60,632 nt of DNA from Sedimenticola sp. (GTDB taxonomy: Bacteria; Pseudomonadota; Gammaproteobacteria; Chromatiales; Chromatiaceae): positions 1-60,632 of the forward strand of contig JALWRH010000060.1 of assembly GCA_026994195.1 (NCBI GenBank), written 5' to 3'. The translations under genes were made by a program, and so were the position numbers. Below the pieces are notes generated by a model. The model had not been told where the DNA came from. It saw only the letters and a program-made list of their open reading frames with translations, and did not search any database. Below, piece by piece: positions 9,584 to 18,533 of the stretch (position 1 is its first letter; each line of letters opens with the position of its first letter).

Positions 9584-10354
9584 TCAGCCCACGATATGGT
9601 ATCCAGAATCCACGTAGAGCACATCTCCAGTGATCCCCGATGCCAGATCCGAGCAGAGAAATGCCGTAGCATTGCCCACTTCATCGATAGTTACATTGCG
9701 GCGTAATGGCGTCTTTTTCTCTGCTTCCGCCAGCATGGAGCGGAAGTTATTGATGCCGGATGCCGCCAGGGTGCGTATGGGGCCGGCTGAAACAGCGTTT
9801 ACGCGGATGCCATCCGGTCCCATAGAGTCGGCCAGGTAGCGGGTGGTGGCCTCCAGGGCTGCCTTGGCAACACCCATGACATTGTAGTTGGGCACGGTAC
9901 GCACTGCTCCGAGGTAGGTCATGGTGACCAAAGAAGCGTTGCGCCCCGTCATCATCGGTTTGGCAGCTTTGGCCAGGGCGGCAAAACTGTAGGCACTGAT
10001 ATCGTGAGTGGTCAGAAAACCCTCGCGGGTGACGGCATCAACGAAACTGCCCTCCAGTTGGTCTCTGGGAGCAAAACCGATGGAGTGTACCAGGCTGTCC
10101 AGGCCGTCCCAGTGTTTTCCCAACTCGCTGAACATGGCAGCAATGGATTCATCGCTGCTCACATCCAGGGGCAGACAAAGTGCGTTTCCAAGTTCTGCAG
10201 CAAATTTCTCGACGCGCTTCTGCAGTTTTTCGTTCTGATAGGTAAAAGCAAGTTCTGCCCCTTCCCGGTGCATGGCTTTTGCAACCCCATACGCAATAGA
10301 ACGGTTGCTGGCAATACCTGTTACAAGGATCTTTTTATCCTGAAGAAAGCCCAT
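9584..10354 (-). CDS. fabI: Enoyl-[acyl-carrier-protein] reductase FabI
   Basis: Reduces trans-2-enoyl-ACP with NAD(P)H in the last step of each fatty-acid elongation cycle. It is a short-chain dehydrogenase of 256 aa with the FabI-type cofactor motif [13 protein letters not shown]. The active-site residues are Tyr147, Tyr157 and Lys164 (in [14 protein letters not shown]), matching E. coli Tyr146/Tyr156/Lys163. It ends with the typical VDSGYHIVG tail. It is convergent to ppiD. A TACAAT (10388-10393, minus strand) lies about 34 bases upstream of the start. Confidence 0.97.
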   Translation of the reverse strand: MGFLQDKKILVTGIASNRSIAYGVAKAMHREGAELAFTYQNEKLQKRVEKFAAELGNALCLPLDVSSDESIAAMFSELGKHWDGLDSLVHSIGFAPRDQLEGSFVDAVTREGFLTTHDISAYSFAALAKAAKPMMTGRNASLVTMTYLGAVRTVPNYNVMGVAKAALEATTRYLADSMGPDGIRVNAVSAGPIRTLAASGINNFRSMLAEAEKKTPLRRNVTIDEVGNATAFLCSDLASGITGDVLYVDSGYHIVG

Positions 10355-10659
10355 TTTGTACCTTCTGATAGCTGTTTCGAACTAAACATTGTACAAAAGC
10401 CAGGAGGTTTCTACTAACAAGATGTTGAAAAACGCCGTTACACGGGCTTTGTCAACAGCCTGACAATGCTATGGACAGTAAGTACCCTCCGGTTTTGCCA
10501 AGATATTGCTTATTCAACGTCTGTATCAAAAGACATGACTTTTTCCAACTGGCTTGTTTTAATGCAGGGTACGCAGGGAGGCCAAGCCACTTTATTTGAT
10601 GAGACGGGAGATACTGGATACTTCTTCCTGCCCTACATTTCCTGAAGGGTGTTACCCTG
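10355..10659. other. Intergenic region between fabI and the polysaccharide locus
   Basis: These 305 bases separate the divergent fabI and the first polysaccharide gene. On the minus strand, TACAAT (10388-10393) with a weak TTAGTA 18 bases upstream may be the fabI promoter. On the plus strand I see no good sigma-70 promoter; the best is TTGATG (10596-10601) with a poor -10. No riboswitch, ops element or coding frame is recognisable. Confidence 0.5.
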
Positions 10660-11751
10660 ATGACGCTTGTTTTTGCCATAGCTCTGGTGCTGTCTGTAGG
10701 CCTGATTCTACTCATCATTCCTCTGGCTCAGCGAATTGGGCTGGTTGACAATCCCGGAGGACGCAAGCAGCATGGACATGCTACGCCCATGGTGGGTGGT
10801 ATCGCGTTGTTCCTTGCTTTCATGCTGTCGATCCTGACTCTGGATGTTCCTCTGGGTGCGTGGCGAACCCTGTTTATGGGCAGCACGCTGGTTTTTATCA
10901 CGGGGTTGCTGGATGATTTCAGGGAAACTCCGCCTTCCGCCCGTTTCGTTGCGCAGATTGGCGCAGCGCTGATTATCGTGATCTGGGGAAATGTGCGCCT
11001 GGAAAACCTGGGTTTTCTTGTCTCGACTGGGCAGGAAATCGAACTGGGCTGGGTGGCGATACCGTTCAGTGTTTTCTGTATCGTGGGTATCATCAATGCC
11101 ACGAATATGATGGATGGCCTGGATGGCTTGTCAGGTGGCATTCTGCTGATGGTTTTTTCTGTCTTGCTGGTGGTTGCATGGCAGGCCGGCCTGTTTCACG
11201 AGACGCTGATTCTCGCCATAGTCTGTGGTGTGTTGACAGGGTTCCTGCTTCTGAATTTCCGCTTTGCCGACAACAGGCCGGCAGCGGTATTTCTGGGGGA
11301 TGCCGGTACCATGTTTCTCGGGCTGCTGGTTGCCTGGTTCCTGATCCGTTTCACCCAGGCGCCCGTGGCGAAATTGCGGCCCATCACGGCGGTGTGGCTG
11401 TTCGGCCTTCCCATCATGGACACAGTGGCCATCATGGTGCGGCGCATGAGGCGTGGGCGTTCACCTTTTGCACCGGACCGGGAGCATCTTCACCACATAC
11501 TATTGCTGGCCGGGTTCACTGTGAGGAGAACGGCCTTGACAATGTTGGGCATCAGCCTGCTGTTGGGTGCCGTAGGGTTGGCAGGGGAGTGGCTCAATCT
11601 GCCTGAGTCTTATATGTTCTATGGTTTTCTGCTGGTATTCGCTGTGTATTACCTGGGTATGAGCCAGGCCTGGAAACTCATGAAAGCCCTGCGCAAGGTG
11701 CATAACCCCGTGTTGACAAAGGCCCCGTTGGAGGACAGTCCTGGTGTATGA
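10660..11751 (+). CDS. Undecaprenyl-phosphate sugar-1-phosphate transferase (WecA/MraY family)
   Basis: Likely starts repeat-unit synthesis by moving a HexNAc-1-phosphate from a UDP-sugar to undecaprenyl phosphate in the inner membrane. The 363-aa polytopic protein has the family's acidic and histidine motifs in order: a DD in LLDDFRETPP, NATNMMDGLDGLSGG, FLGDAGTMFLG, and DREHLHHILL, which matches the HIHH-type motif of WecA-like enzymes. GAAGGG (10644-10649) is the ribosome binding site. It is first in the locus and overlaps the next gene by 8 bases. The exact sugar cannot be read from sequence. Confidence 0.88.
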   Translation: MTLVFAIALVLSVGLILLIIPLAQRIGLVDNPGGRKQHGHATPMVGGIALFLAFMLSILTLDVPLGAWRTLFMGSTLVFITGLLDDFRETPPSARFVAQIGAALIIVIWGNVRLENLGFLVSTGQEIELGWVAIPFSVFCIVGIINATNMMDGLDGLSGGILLMVFSVLLVVAWQAGLFHETLILAIVCGVLTGFLLLNFRFADNRPAAVFLGDAGTMFLGLLVAWFLIRFTQAPVAKLRPITAVWLFGLPIMDTVAIMVRRMRRGRSPFAPDREHLHHILLLAGFTVRRTALTMLGISLLLGAVGLAGEWLNLPESYMFYGFLLVFAVYYLGMSQAWKLMKALRKVHNPVLTKAPLEDSPGV

Positions 11752-12556
11752 CGTACACAGCCATATTCTGCCGGGTATCGATGATGGCGCCAGAACGGCT
11801 GAAATGGCTTTGGATATGGCCCGTATGGCAGCGGGGGATGGTATCACCCATATGGCATGCACACCGCATATCTACCCCGGACTGTTTGAAAACACTGCTG
11901 AAGGCATAGCGCAGGCTCTGGGCAAGCTTCAACAACTGCTCCAGGAGCAGGAGATAGGCCTGGAACTGACCATGGGCGCGGATATCCAGGTGGTGCCAGA
12001 AATGCTTTCGAGTCTGCGCTCCGGGGTGTTTCCTACTATCAATGGTTCCCGCTATTTCCTGTTTGAGCCCCCCCATCACATACCCCTGGTACATTTCTCA
12101 CGCTTTGTCGCTGATGCCCTGAGTGCGGGGTTTGTGCCCATCATCACCCATCCTGAGCGCCTGAGCTGGGTGGAAACCCACTACCAGGAATTTCAGACTG
12201 TAGCCCGGGCCGGAGCCTGGTTGCAGATCACCTCAGGCAGCCTCACAGGGCGTTTTGGCCCAGGGCCAGAGTACTGGGGTAAGCGGATGCTCGATGAAGG
12301 GCTGGTGCATCTACTGGCATCGGATGCGCACAATGTACGTGGCAGGCCGCCCTTGTTGTCTGAAGGGGAAGCGGTGGCAGCGCAATATCTGGGCGCCAGG
12401 GAGGCCCGCCGGCTGGTTCATGATCGTCCCGAGTCAGTTTGGCGCGATGCCCATCCGGAGCAGGTCATACCACCACCTGCCCTGGGGCAAGAGCCAGAAG
12501 AAAGCCCCCGTAAACGTCAAGGTTGGTTCCGTTTTCTGGCCGGGCGCCGGTGCTGA
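11744..12556 (+). CDS. PHP-domain tyrosine-protein phosphatase (CpsB/YwqE type)
   Basis: Probably dephosphorylates the C-terminal tyrosine cluster of the Wzc-like kinase two genes downstream, so that polymerisation can cycle. Metal-binding motifs are HSHILPGIDDGA (residues 5-16), ACTPHIYPG, ITHPERL and LLASDAHNV, which are typical of the manganese-dependent PHP phosphatases CpsB/Wzh/YwqE rather than of low-molecular-weight Wzb. The start is GTG 11744, with GGAGG (11730-11734) upstream and an 8-base overlap with the preceding gene, suggesting translational coupling. The C-terminal 40 residues are Pro/Arg-rich and probably disordered. Confidence 0.88.
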   Translation: MYDVHSHILPGIDDGARTAEMALDMARMAAGDGITHMACTPHIYPGLFENTAEGIAQALGKLQQLLQEQEIGLELTMGADIQVVPEMLSSLRSGVFPTINGSRYFLFEPPHHIPLVHFSRFVADALSAGFVPIITHPERLSWVETHYQEFQTVARAGAWLQITSGSLTGRFGPGPEYWGKRMLDEGLVHLLASDAHNVRGRPPLLSEGEAVAAQYLGAREARRLVHDRPESVWRDAHPEQVIPPPALGQEPEESPRKRQGWFRFLAGRRC

Positions 12557-12642
12557 TTGGGCTGTCGCCTGGAGCCGGAAGATGGTGCCAATGCATGATA
12601 AAATCAGTAGTCATTCCGTATTGTGTGGAAGGGGAGCCTGTC

Positions 12643-13389
12643 TTGAAGCCGTTCGCCATCATGATTTTCATCCTGCTGTTTCTGTTGCCGGGGGTAACGG
12701 GAGCCGATGGCGTACTCGATGATTTGCAGGTGGACAACGATGCGGATTCATCTCCCCTCCCGGGTCCTGGCGCCGGTGCGGCTATCAGCGATTTCCCCGT
12801 GGCACAGAAATCGGGACAACCGGATTCCAGCACGTACGAATACCGTATCGGTCCCTTGGACCTTATTGAGGTTGAAGTCTTTCAGGCGCAGGAACTCAGC
12901 CGCGAAACCCGGGTGAATACTGAGGGATATGCTTCGCTTCCTCTTATCGGGCCAGTGAAAGTTGCAGGTCTGACAGCCCGGGAGGCGGAGCGCTGCATAG
13001 AGAAGGTTCTTAAGGAAAAATATTTACAGGATCCTCATGTTACTGTGTTCATCAAGGAATACGAGAGCCAGAAGATCACCGTCGAAGGCTGGGTGAAGAA
13101 CCCGGGTGTATTTCCCCTCAAGGGCAAGACGACTTTCCTGCAGGCCATTGCCAATGCCAAAGGAATGGACCGGTTGGCAGATTTTGATGAGGTGGCCATC
13201 TTCCGCACGGAAAATGGCAAGACCACGGGATATATTTTGTCTTACCGTCAGGTGCGGGCAGGCAAACAGATTGATCCGGTTCTGAAGAGTGGCGATATCA
13301 TTGTAGTCAACCGCAGCGGCAGCAAGGCGGCCTGGAAACTGTTTTCGGAAACCCTTACCAGCTTTGTTGGCTGGTCGGTATTGTTTTGA
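12643..13389 (+). CDS. Polysaccharide export protein, Wza-like (Poly_export / SLBB)
   Basis: Likely an outer-envelope export component working with the Wzc-like protein. From TTG 12643 the start is a clean signal peptide (KPFAIMIFILLFLLPGVTGA), with AAGGGGAG (12629-12636) six bases upstream. An in-frame ATG at 12595 has no good ribosome binding site and puts extra residues before the signal. The mature part has a Poly_export domain (YRIGPLDLIEVEVFQAQELS, then GYASLPLIGPVKVAGLTAREAE) and an SLBB domain (ITVEGWVKNPGVFPL). No lipobox cysteine is present, unlike E. coli Wza, and the product (248 aa) is shorter. It may therefore lack the C-terminal barrel helix or depend on a partner. Confidence 0.85.
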   Translation: MKPFAIMIFILLFLLPGVTGADGVLDDLQVDNDADSSPLPGPGAGAAISDFPVAQKSGQPDSSTYEYRIGPLDLIEVEVFQAQELSRETRVNTEGYASLPLIGPVKVAGLTAREAERCIEKVLKEKYLQDPHVTVFIKEYESQKITVEGWVKNPGVFPLKGKTTFLQAIANAKGMDRLADFDEVAIFRTENGKTTGYILSYRQVRAGKQIDPVLKSGDIIVVNRSGSKAAWKLFSETLTSFVGWSVLF

Positions 13390-13401
13390 ACTCCCGCGCC
13401 C

Positions 13402-15678
13402 ATGAAACCTGATTCTGGCAGAATATCGTCCCGCCGTTCCCTGGCCGTCGCCGAGGAGGAACGCGAGCTGTCCCTCTACAACCAGTTTCAGGCCCGTGGG
13501 CAGGATGATGAAGCTGAGGAAGGGCTGAACCTCAAGGAATACTGGGCGGTCATTGTTCGCCACAAGTTCACCATTGTATTGTTCGTCGTCATTGCGTTGA
13601 TCGCCGGCGCCATCGTCACTGCCCTGCGCACTCCCATATACCGCAGCAGTGTCAAACTCCAGATCGACCGCGAAGCCGCCAGAATAGTGAACTTTGAAGG
13701 CGTTACCCCCAGGGAAGCGGCCTACAGTTTCGATTTCTATGAGACGCAGTACCAGTTACTAAAGAGTCATGGTCTGGCCAAGCGGGTGGTGGAGCAGCTG
13801 GGGCTGGAATCCTCTGCTCAGTTCAAGGCCAAAGAGCAGCCCTCCTTTTTTCGGGAGTTGAAGCGGTTTTTTTCTGCCCATCCTGATCAGGATGTGGCTT
13901 CTTCGGATGTGGCGCCTGCGGCCAGTACGCGCAGCCTGGAAAATCTCTTGTTGGCCAATCTCACCGTGGCGCCAGTAAAGAATTCACGCCTGGTAGTGGT
14001 CAGTTATGACAGCCCCAACCCCAATCTGGCCGCCCGGGTGGTCAATACCCTGGCCAAGAGCTTCATCGACATGACCATGGAGCGGCGCTTCGAGAACTCT
14101 TCCTATGCCAAGGAATTTCTTTCGGACCGGATCAAACAGGTGCGTGCCAATCTGGAGGCATCCGAGCGCAAGCTGGTGGAATATGCCAGCCAGCGGGAAA
14201 TTGTGGACCTGGATTCCAAGCAGGGGATACTCATGCAGAAGCTGCAGGCACTCAATACCCGACTTACAGAAGTCGAGGCAGAGCGTATCAAGGCAGAATC
14301 CAGCTACCAGGAAATGCAAAACAGTGGCGCGCAAGGGTTCGACCGTGTATCCGACAGCGAACTAATTACCGCTTACAAGGAAAAGCTGGCGGATCTGGAA
14401 GCCGAGTATCAGGACAAGCTCAATGTCTACAAGCCGGGATATCCGGCCATGAAACGCCTGCAGGATCAAATAGACGGGCTGAAACGCAAGATAAGCAAAG
14501 AAACAAAGGATATTCAGTCGTCGATCAAGTCCCGTTACCAGGCGGCGGTGCGCGAGCAGGCCATGCTGCAATCACGTATGGCTGATGTGAAGGGGCAGAT
14601 TCTGGAGTTGCAACGCAAGAGTACAGACTATCAGGCCCTGAAGCGCGATGTGGAAACCAACCGTGAGCTTTACAATGGTTTGCTGCAGCGCATCAAGGAA
14701 GTGGGCGTGGCAGCAGGTGTGGGGAGCAACAATATATCCATCATCGACAAAGGAGAAGTGCCTGCCACCGCCTACAAACCTAATCTGAAAAGGAATCTGC
14801 AGATAGCACTGGTCGTCGGTCTATTGGGGGGAATTGGCCTGGCTTTCCTATTTGATCACCTGGACGACACCATCAAGTCCTCTGCCGACGTGGAGAAACT
14901 CACGGGACTTCCCATGGTGGGTGTGGTGCCGGAGGTGCGTCTTCAGGAGGAAAGTGAATCCATTGCGCTCAAGACCTGGGAGGAACCCAAGTCTGCCATT
15001 GCCGAAGCCTACCGTTCCTGCCGCACGGCACTGTCTTTCTCATCGGAATCCGGTACGCCGAAGGTATTGCATATCGCCAGTTCCATTTCCGGAGAAGGCA
15101 AGACCACATCCGCTATCAGCCTGGCCCTCACCTATGTGCAGGCGGGTTCCAATGTCCTGCTGGTGGACTGCGATCTACGCAATCCTTCCCTGCACCATGA
15201 GCTTGCGCTTTCCAATGAAACAGGTCTGACCAACTACCTGGTGGGAGAAAAAAAACCCAGTGAGGCTATTCAGGACGGTGTGCTTGGCGGACTGTACGTG
15301 CTGACATCCGGTCCCCTGCCTCCCAATCCTGCAGAACTGCTGGACAGTGGGCGAATGGTGGAATTTCTAGACAAGGCAGCAGAAAAGTTCGATGTGGTGA
15401 TTCTCGACGGGCCGCCGGTACTGGGGTTGGCGGATGCGCTGGTGCTGGCAAATATGGCCAGTGCCACGATCCTGGTCGTCGATGCGGGGGTTACACGGAG
15501 TGGGGCGCTCAGGGGAGCCCTGCAACGTTTACGCCAGGCTCATGCCCATGTGTTGGGGGCCCTTCTGGTTAAATATGGGCAAGGGCGCAGCGGCTATGGG
15601 TATGATTACCAGTACCACTATAACTATTACAATTATGAAGCCGAGGATGCCGCTGAGCATCCCAGACTGGTTTCCTGA
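13402..15678 (+). CDS. Wzc-like polysaccharide co-polymerase and tyrosine autokinase
   Basis: Controls chain length and export through cycles of tyrosine autophosphorylation. The 758-aa protein has a Wzz domain with two transmembrane segments (about 53-73 and 461-481) around a long periplasmic coiled-coil region. The cytosolic BY-kinase domain has Walker A SGEGKTT (563-569), Walker A' LLVDCDLRNP with Asp589 and Asp591, and Walker B VVILDGPP. The last 35 residues hold nine tyrosines in a Gly/Tyr-rich tail (from YGQGRSGYGYDY), the usual autophosphorylation cluster. The kinase is fused to the co-polymerase, as in proteobacteria. It lies 12 bases after the export gene. Confidence 0.93.
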   Translation: MKPDSGRISSRRSLAVAEEERELSLYNQFQARGQDDEAEEGLNLKEYWAVIVRHKFTIVLFVVIALIAGAIVTALRTPIYRSSVKLQIDREAARIVNFEGVTPREAAYSFDFYETQYQLLKSHGLAKRVVEQLGLESSAQFKAKEQPSFFRELKRFFSAHPDQDVASSDVAPAASTRSLENLLLANLTVAPVKNSRLVVVSYDSPNPNLAARVVNTLAKSFIDMTMERRFENSSYAKEFLSDRIKQVRANLEASERKLVEYASQREIVDLDSKQGILMQKLQALNTRLTEVEAERIKAESSYQEMQNSGAQGFDRVSDSELITAYKEKLADLEAEYQDKLNVYKPGYPAMKRLQDQIDGLKRKISKETKDIQSSIKSRYQAAVREQAMLQSRMADVKGQILELQRKSTDYQALKRDVETNRELYNGLLQRIKEVGVAAGVGSNNISIIDKGEVPATAYKPNLKRNLQIALVVGLLGGIGLAFLFDHLDDTIKSSADVEKLTGLPMVGVVPEVRLQEESESIALKTWEEPKSAIAEAYRSCRTALSFSSESGTPKVLHIASSISGEGKTTSAISLALTYVQAGSNVLLVDCDLRNPSLHHELALSNETGLTNYLVGEKKPSEAIQDGVLGGLYVLTSGPLPPNPAELLDSGRMVEFLDKAAEKFDVVILDGPPVLGLADALVLANMASATILVVDAGVTRSGALRGALQRLRQAHAHVLGALLVKYGQGRSGYGYDYQYHYNYYNYEAEDAAEHPRLVS

Positions 15679-15698
15679 CGCCCACAGTTGACGTATTC

Positions 15699-17147
15699 AT
15701 GAACCCGGAACTGGACAGCTTCTATGAGGAACTGTTGGCGCTGCACCGCAAGGGTGCGGGCACTGCGGTTCTGGATATGCTGGAAATGCCCCAGGACCTT
15801 TCCGGTTTTCTCAACCGCCTGTCCCGTCCCGCTGAACGTTTGTCTGCGCTTGCGGAACAACTGGGAAGCAGCACAGGTGAACTGAGTGCTGTAGCCTATG
15901 CTTTCATCCGTCAACGGCTATTTGCTCCTGGCAACAATCACTACCAGGTGCTGGGATTATCTGAAGAGGCCAGCATGGCTGAGATCCGCCAGCGTTACCG
16001 GCTGCTTATCGGGTTGTTTCACCCCGATCGCGTCAACCGTTCGGAAAACTGGGTGGACCGGGCGGTGCGGATGCTGAACATGTCCTATGCAGAACTGAAA
16101 CGTCCAGCAAAACGCAAGGCCTATGACACAGGTTTGCAGACCGGGGAGCATTCAAAGCCATCTCGGCGCCACACAACCCGGCCCCATTCGGCCAGGCGTA
16201 AACACAGGCCTTTGGCGGTATCCAGGCACCCGTCAGATGCTCTGTACCGAATCACTCCGTTACAACGTCACCCAAAAGTGTTTGTCTGGATGACCATTGT
16301 CTCCGTGTTGGTGCTGATCATGTTGGCTACGATGAATGGAGGCCAACCTGTCAGCCTGACCCCCGCAGATTCCCAGACAGTGGCAAGGCAACTGTCAGAC
16401 CGGGTGCCGGGAGATCTATTGCTTTCTGGTGTGCCCGCGCCTGTGCTGCAAGAGGCAGAGTCTGATATTGAAAAGAAGGATACAGCTTCATCTCAAACGA
16501 GTGGAACAGCTAAACCGGAACATATCACGGAGCCTGCCGTGACGGCTGTAGAGCATGATCCGGTTCCGGTAGAACCGGTAGTCACAATAGAAGCGCCATC
16601 TCACCGGTCAGAATCCTTGCCCAAGGCGGCAATCAGCCAAGCTTCATTGGTTGCCGGTGTGACTGAGACGACGCCATCTCCTGTCCCTTTCGATGGAGTG
16701 ATGGCGCCGTCTGCAAAGCCTTTACCCGAGCTTTCCCAATGGACGACTGCTGACACCGAGCGCAACAACACAACCAGTATGCAGCCGGAATTCGTTCTCA
16801 TGCAGTATATTCGTGCTTGGGAAAAAGGTGATGTCGATAGTCTGTTGCGCCTGTTTACTCTGGACAGCAATGCCAACGGACGCACTGGGCGGGAGCAGAT
16901 TGGAATGGGCTACCGGCACATGTTCGAAACTACCGGAAAAAGACATTTCAGTCTGGAAGAACTCAAGATACTTCCAGTGGATGGGCAGGGGTTCCGGGCC
17001 TGGGCGCAGGTGGCAGCCCAGGCTGAATCCAAGGCCGATGGCAGTGAAACCCACTACAGGGGATACATGGTTTTCGATCTGGTTCCAAAAGGAAGGCGCC
17101 TGTACATTGCACGTCTTCGGCACAGCATTCGGGCCGGAGAGAAATAG
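15699..17147 (+). CDS. Membrane-anchored J-domain protein with C-terminal NTF2/SnoaL-like region
   Basis: A 482-residue protein not standard in polysaccharide loci. Residues about 80-130 are a J domain (NHYQVLGLSEEASMAEIRQRY, HPD at 108-110, then YAELKRPAKRKAYD), which stimulates DnaK-type ATPases. A single transmembrane segment (about 193-212) follows a basic stretch. A Ser/Thr/Pro-rich linker (about 215-360) leads to a C-terminal domain (about 364-482) with a SnoaL/NTF2-like pattern (YIRAWEKGDVDSLLRLF). The J domain would be cytosolic and the C-terminal part periplasmic. It lies 20 bases after the kinase gene and abuts the next one. Function unknown; it may recruit DnaK to the assembly complex (inference). 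Confidence 0.75.
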   Translation: MNPELDSFYEELLALHRKGAGTAVLDMLEMPQDLSGFLNRLSRPAERLSALAEQLGSSTGELSAVAYAFIRQRLFAPGNNHYQVLGLSEEASMAEIRQRYRLLIGLFHPDRVNRSENWVDRAVRMLNMSYAELKRPAKRKAYDTGLQTGEHSKPSRRHTTRPHSARRKHRPLAVSRHPSDALYRITPLQRHPKVFVWMTIVSVLVLIMLATMNGGQPVSLTPADSQTVARQLSDRVPGDLLLSGVPAPVLQEAESDIEKKDTASSQTSGTAKPEHITEPAVTAVEHDPVPVEPVVTIEAPSHRSESLPKAAISQASLVAGVTETTPSPVPFDGVMAPSAKPLPELSQWTTADTERNNTTSMQPEFVLMQYIRAWEKGDVDSLLRLFTLDSNANGRTGREQIGMGYRHMFETTGKRHFSLEELKILPVDGQGFRAWAQVAAQAESKADGSETHYRGYMVFDLVPKGRRLYIARLRHSIRAGEK

Positions 17148-18397
17148 TGTTTAAAGCAAAGCATGTGATTTTTTTACTGCTGGTTTTTTTTATGGCTTTG
17201 CTGCTGGCCTGGCGGATTTTGGTCACCGGGCTGGGTGACCACTATGCACGCAAGGCTGATCTGGGTGATGCTCAGGCGGTGGACAGCGCCTTGTTGTGGA
17301 ACAGCAGGCAGCCTCGCGCCTTGTATCTCAAGGGACAGGCGCTCATGGAAACGGCGCCTGAAGAAGCCAGCGAGCTGTTGCGCCAGGCCATTGCCCTGGA
17401 TCCCGCAAGCGCTGAGGCAATGGAGGCATTGGCCCACCTGATGCTCAAGCGGGGACGGCCGGAGCAGGCGGATCGGCTGATGGCGCTTGCCGTCGAACGC
17501 ATGCCTGCCAGCAAGCGCGTGCGTTTGGGCGCTGCGGACTATTGGGTGGAAAGAAAACAGCTGGAAAAGGCTGTGATCAACTGGGCCGCTGCTCTGGAGC
17601 TGGATCCGAACCTGGGAATGCATATCTATCCATTGCTGACACATTTGGCTGAAAATCCTGTCACCCTGCCATTCTTGCAAAGCCTGCTGCAGGCTCCGCC
17701 TTCCTGGTGGGACGATTTCTTTGCCCATCTTGCGCATAATGCCAGGCGATTGGAAACGGTTGTCAATGTCGCCACTTTGCGCCACGCCAGCAAGACACCT
17801 TTGTCTTCCAGGGAGCGGGCCTTGCTGGTAGAGCGCCTGCAACGGGATGGACAGTGGCCGGAAGCCTATCTGGTATGGATTAACGGACTGACGCCGGAAC
17901 AGCGCCGCTATCTGGGCAGCGTGTTTGATGGCGGCTTTGAACTGGCACCGGGTGAGGGGGGGTTCTTCTGGCATTTTCCAGATTCCCCATCTCTGATCAT
18001 CCGCCGCAAGCATACTTATGGGAGCGAAGGAGAGAAAAGCCTGCATATCCTGTACCGGGGGCAGTCTGCACCGTTAAAACAGGTATACCAGTATCTGCTT
18101 CTGGGTAAAGGACAGTATCTGTTGCAACTGCGGTTGCGGGTAGATCGTTTGCGCCTCCCGGGTGGGTTGCGGTGGGTGATACGCTGTACCGGCAATGAAG
18201 ACAGGATGCTGGGCGCTACACCGCTGCTGGTGGGGGCCAGTGACTGGACTTCGCAACAGGTACAATTCAGTGTACCAGACACCCCTGAATGCCGGAGTCA
18301 GCTTCTGCGTTTGGAGATCAGCCGTTCTGGTGATGCGCCACCAGTAGCAGAAGGCGAGGTATGGTTTGATCGCATCTCTATACGTAAACTGCCCTGA
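17147..18397 (+). CDS. Membrane-anchored TPR protein of the polysaccharide locus
   Basis: The 416-aa product starts at GTG 17147, sharing its first base with the last base of the preceding stop (TAGTG), so translation is coupled. An N-terminal anchor (about 6-24, VIFLLLVFFMALLLAWRIL) is followed by TPR-like helical pairs (about 45-165, for example ALYLKGQALMETAPEEASEL and AAALELDPN). A beta-rich C-terminal domain (about 255-416) resembles a carbohydrate-binding fold by its pattern of aromatic strands (FYFLH-like, WVIRC, FDRISIRKL). It is probably periplasmic and a scaffold for polymerase or export proteins. The family is unnamed. Confidence 0.7.
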   Translation: MFKAKHVIFLLLVFFMALLLAWRILVTGLGDHYARKADLGDAQAVDSALLWNSRQPRALYLKGQALMETAPEEASELLRQAIALDPASAEAMEALAHLMLKRGRPEQADRLMALAVERMPASKRVRLGAADYWVERKQLEKAVINWAAALELDPNLGMHIYPLLTHLAENPVTLPFLQSLLQAPPSWWDDFFAHLAHNARRLETVVNVATLRHASKTPLSSRERALLVERLQRDGQWPEAYLVWINGLTPEQRRYLGSVFDGGFELAPGEGGFFWHFPDSPSLIIRRKHTYGSEGEKSLHILYRGQSAPLKQVYQYLLLGKGQYLLQLRLRVDRLRLPGGLRWVIRCTGNEDRMLGATPLLVGASDWTSQQVQFSVPDTPECRSQLLRLEISRSGDAPPVAEGEVWFDRISIRKLP

Positions 18398-18533
18398 AAA
18401 CAGCGGTCATATGGTTTCTGGCCAGGATTTCTTGCGCAGGAAAGCGATTGGGAGCAAGCAGGGGAATAATGCTAAGATATCCCGAGTAAATGGGTTTGAT
18501 GAAACGTTTACCACAAGAGGAAACATCATCAAA

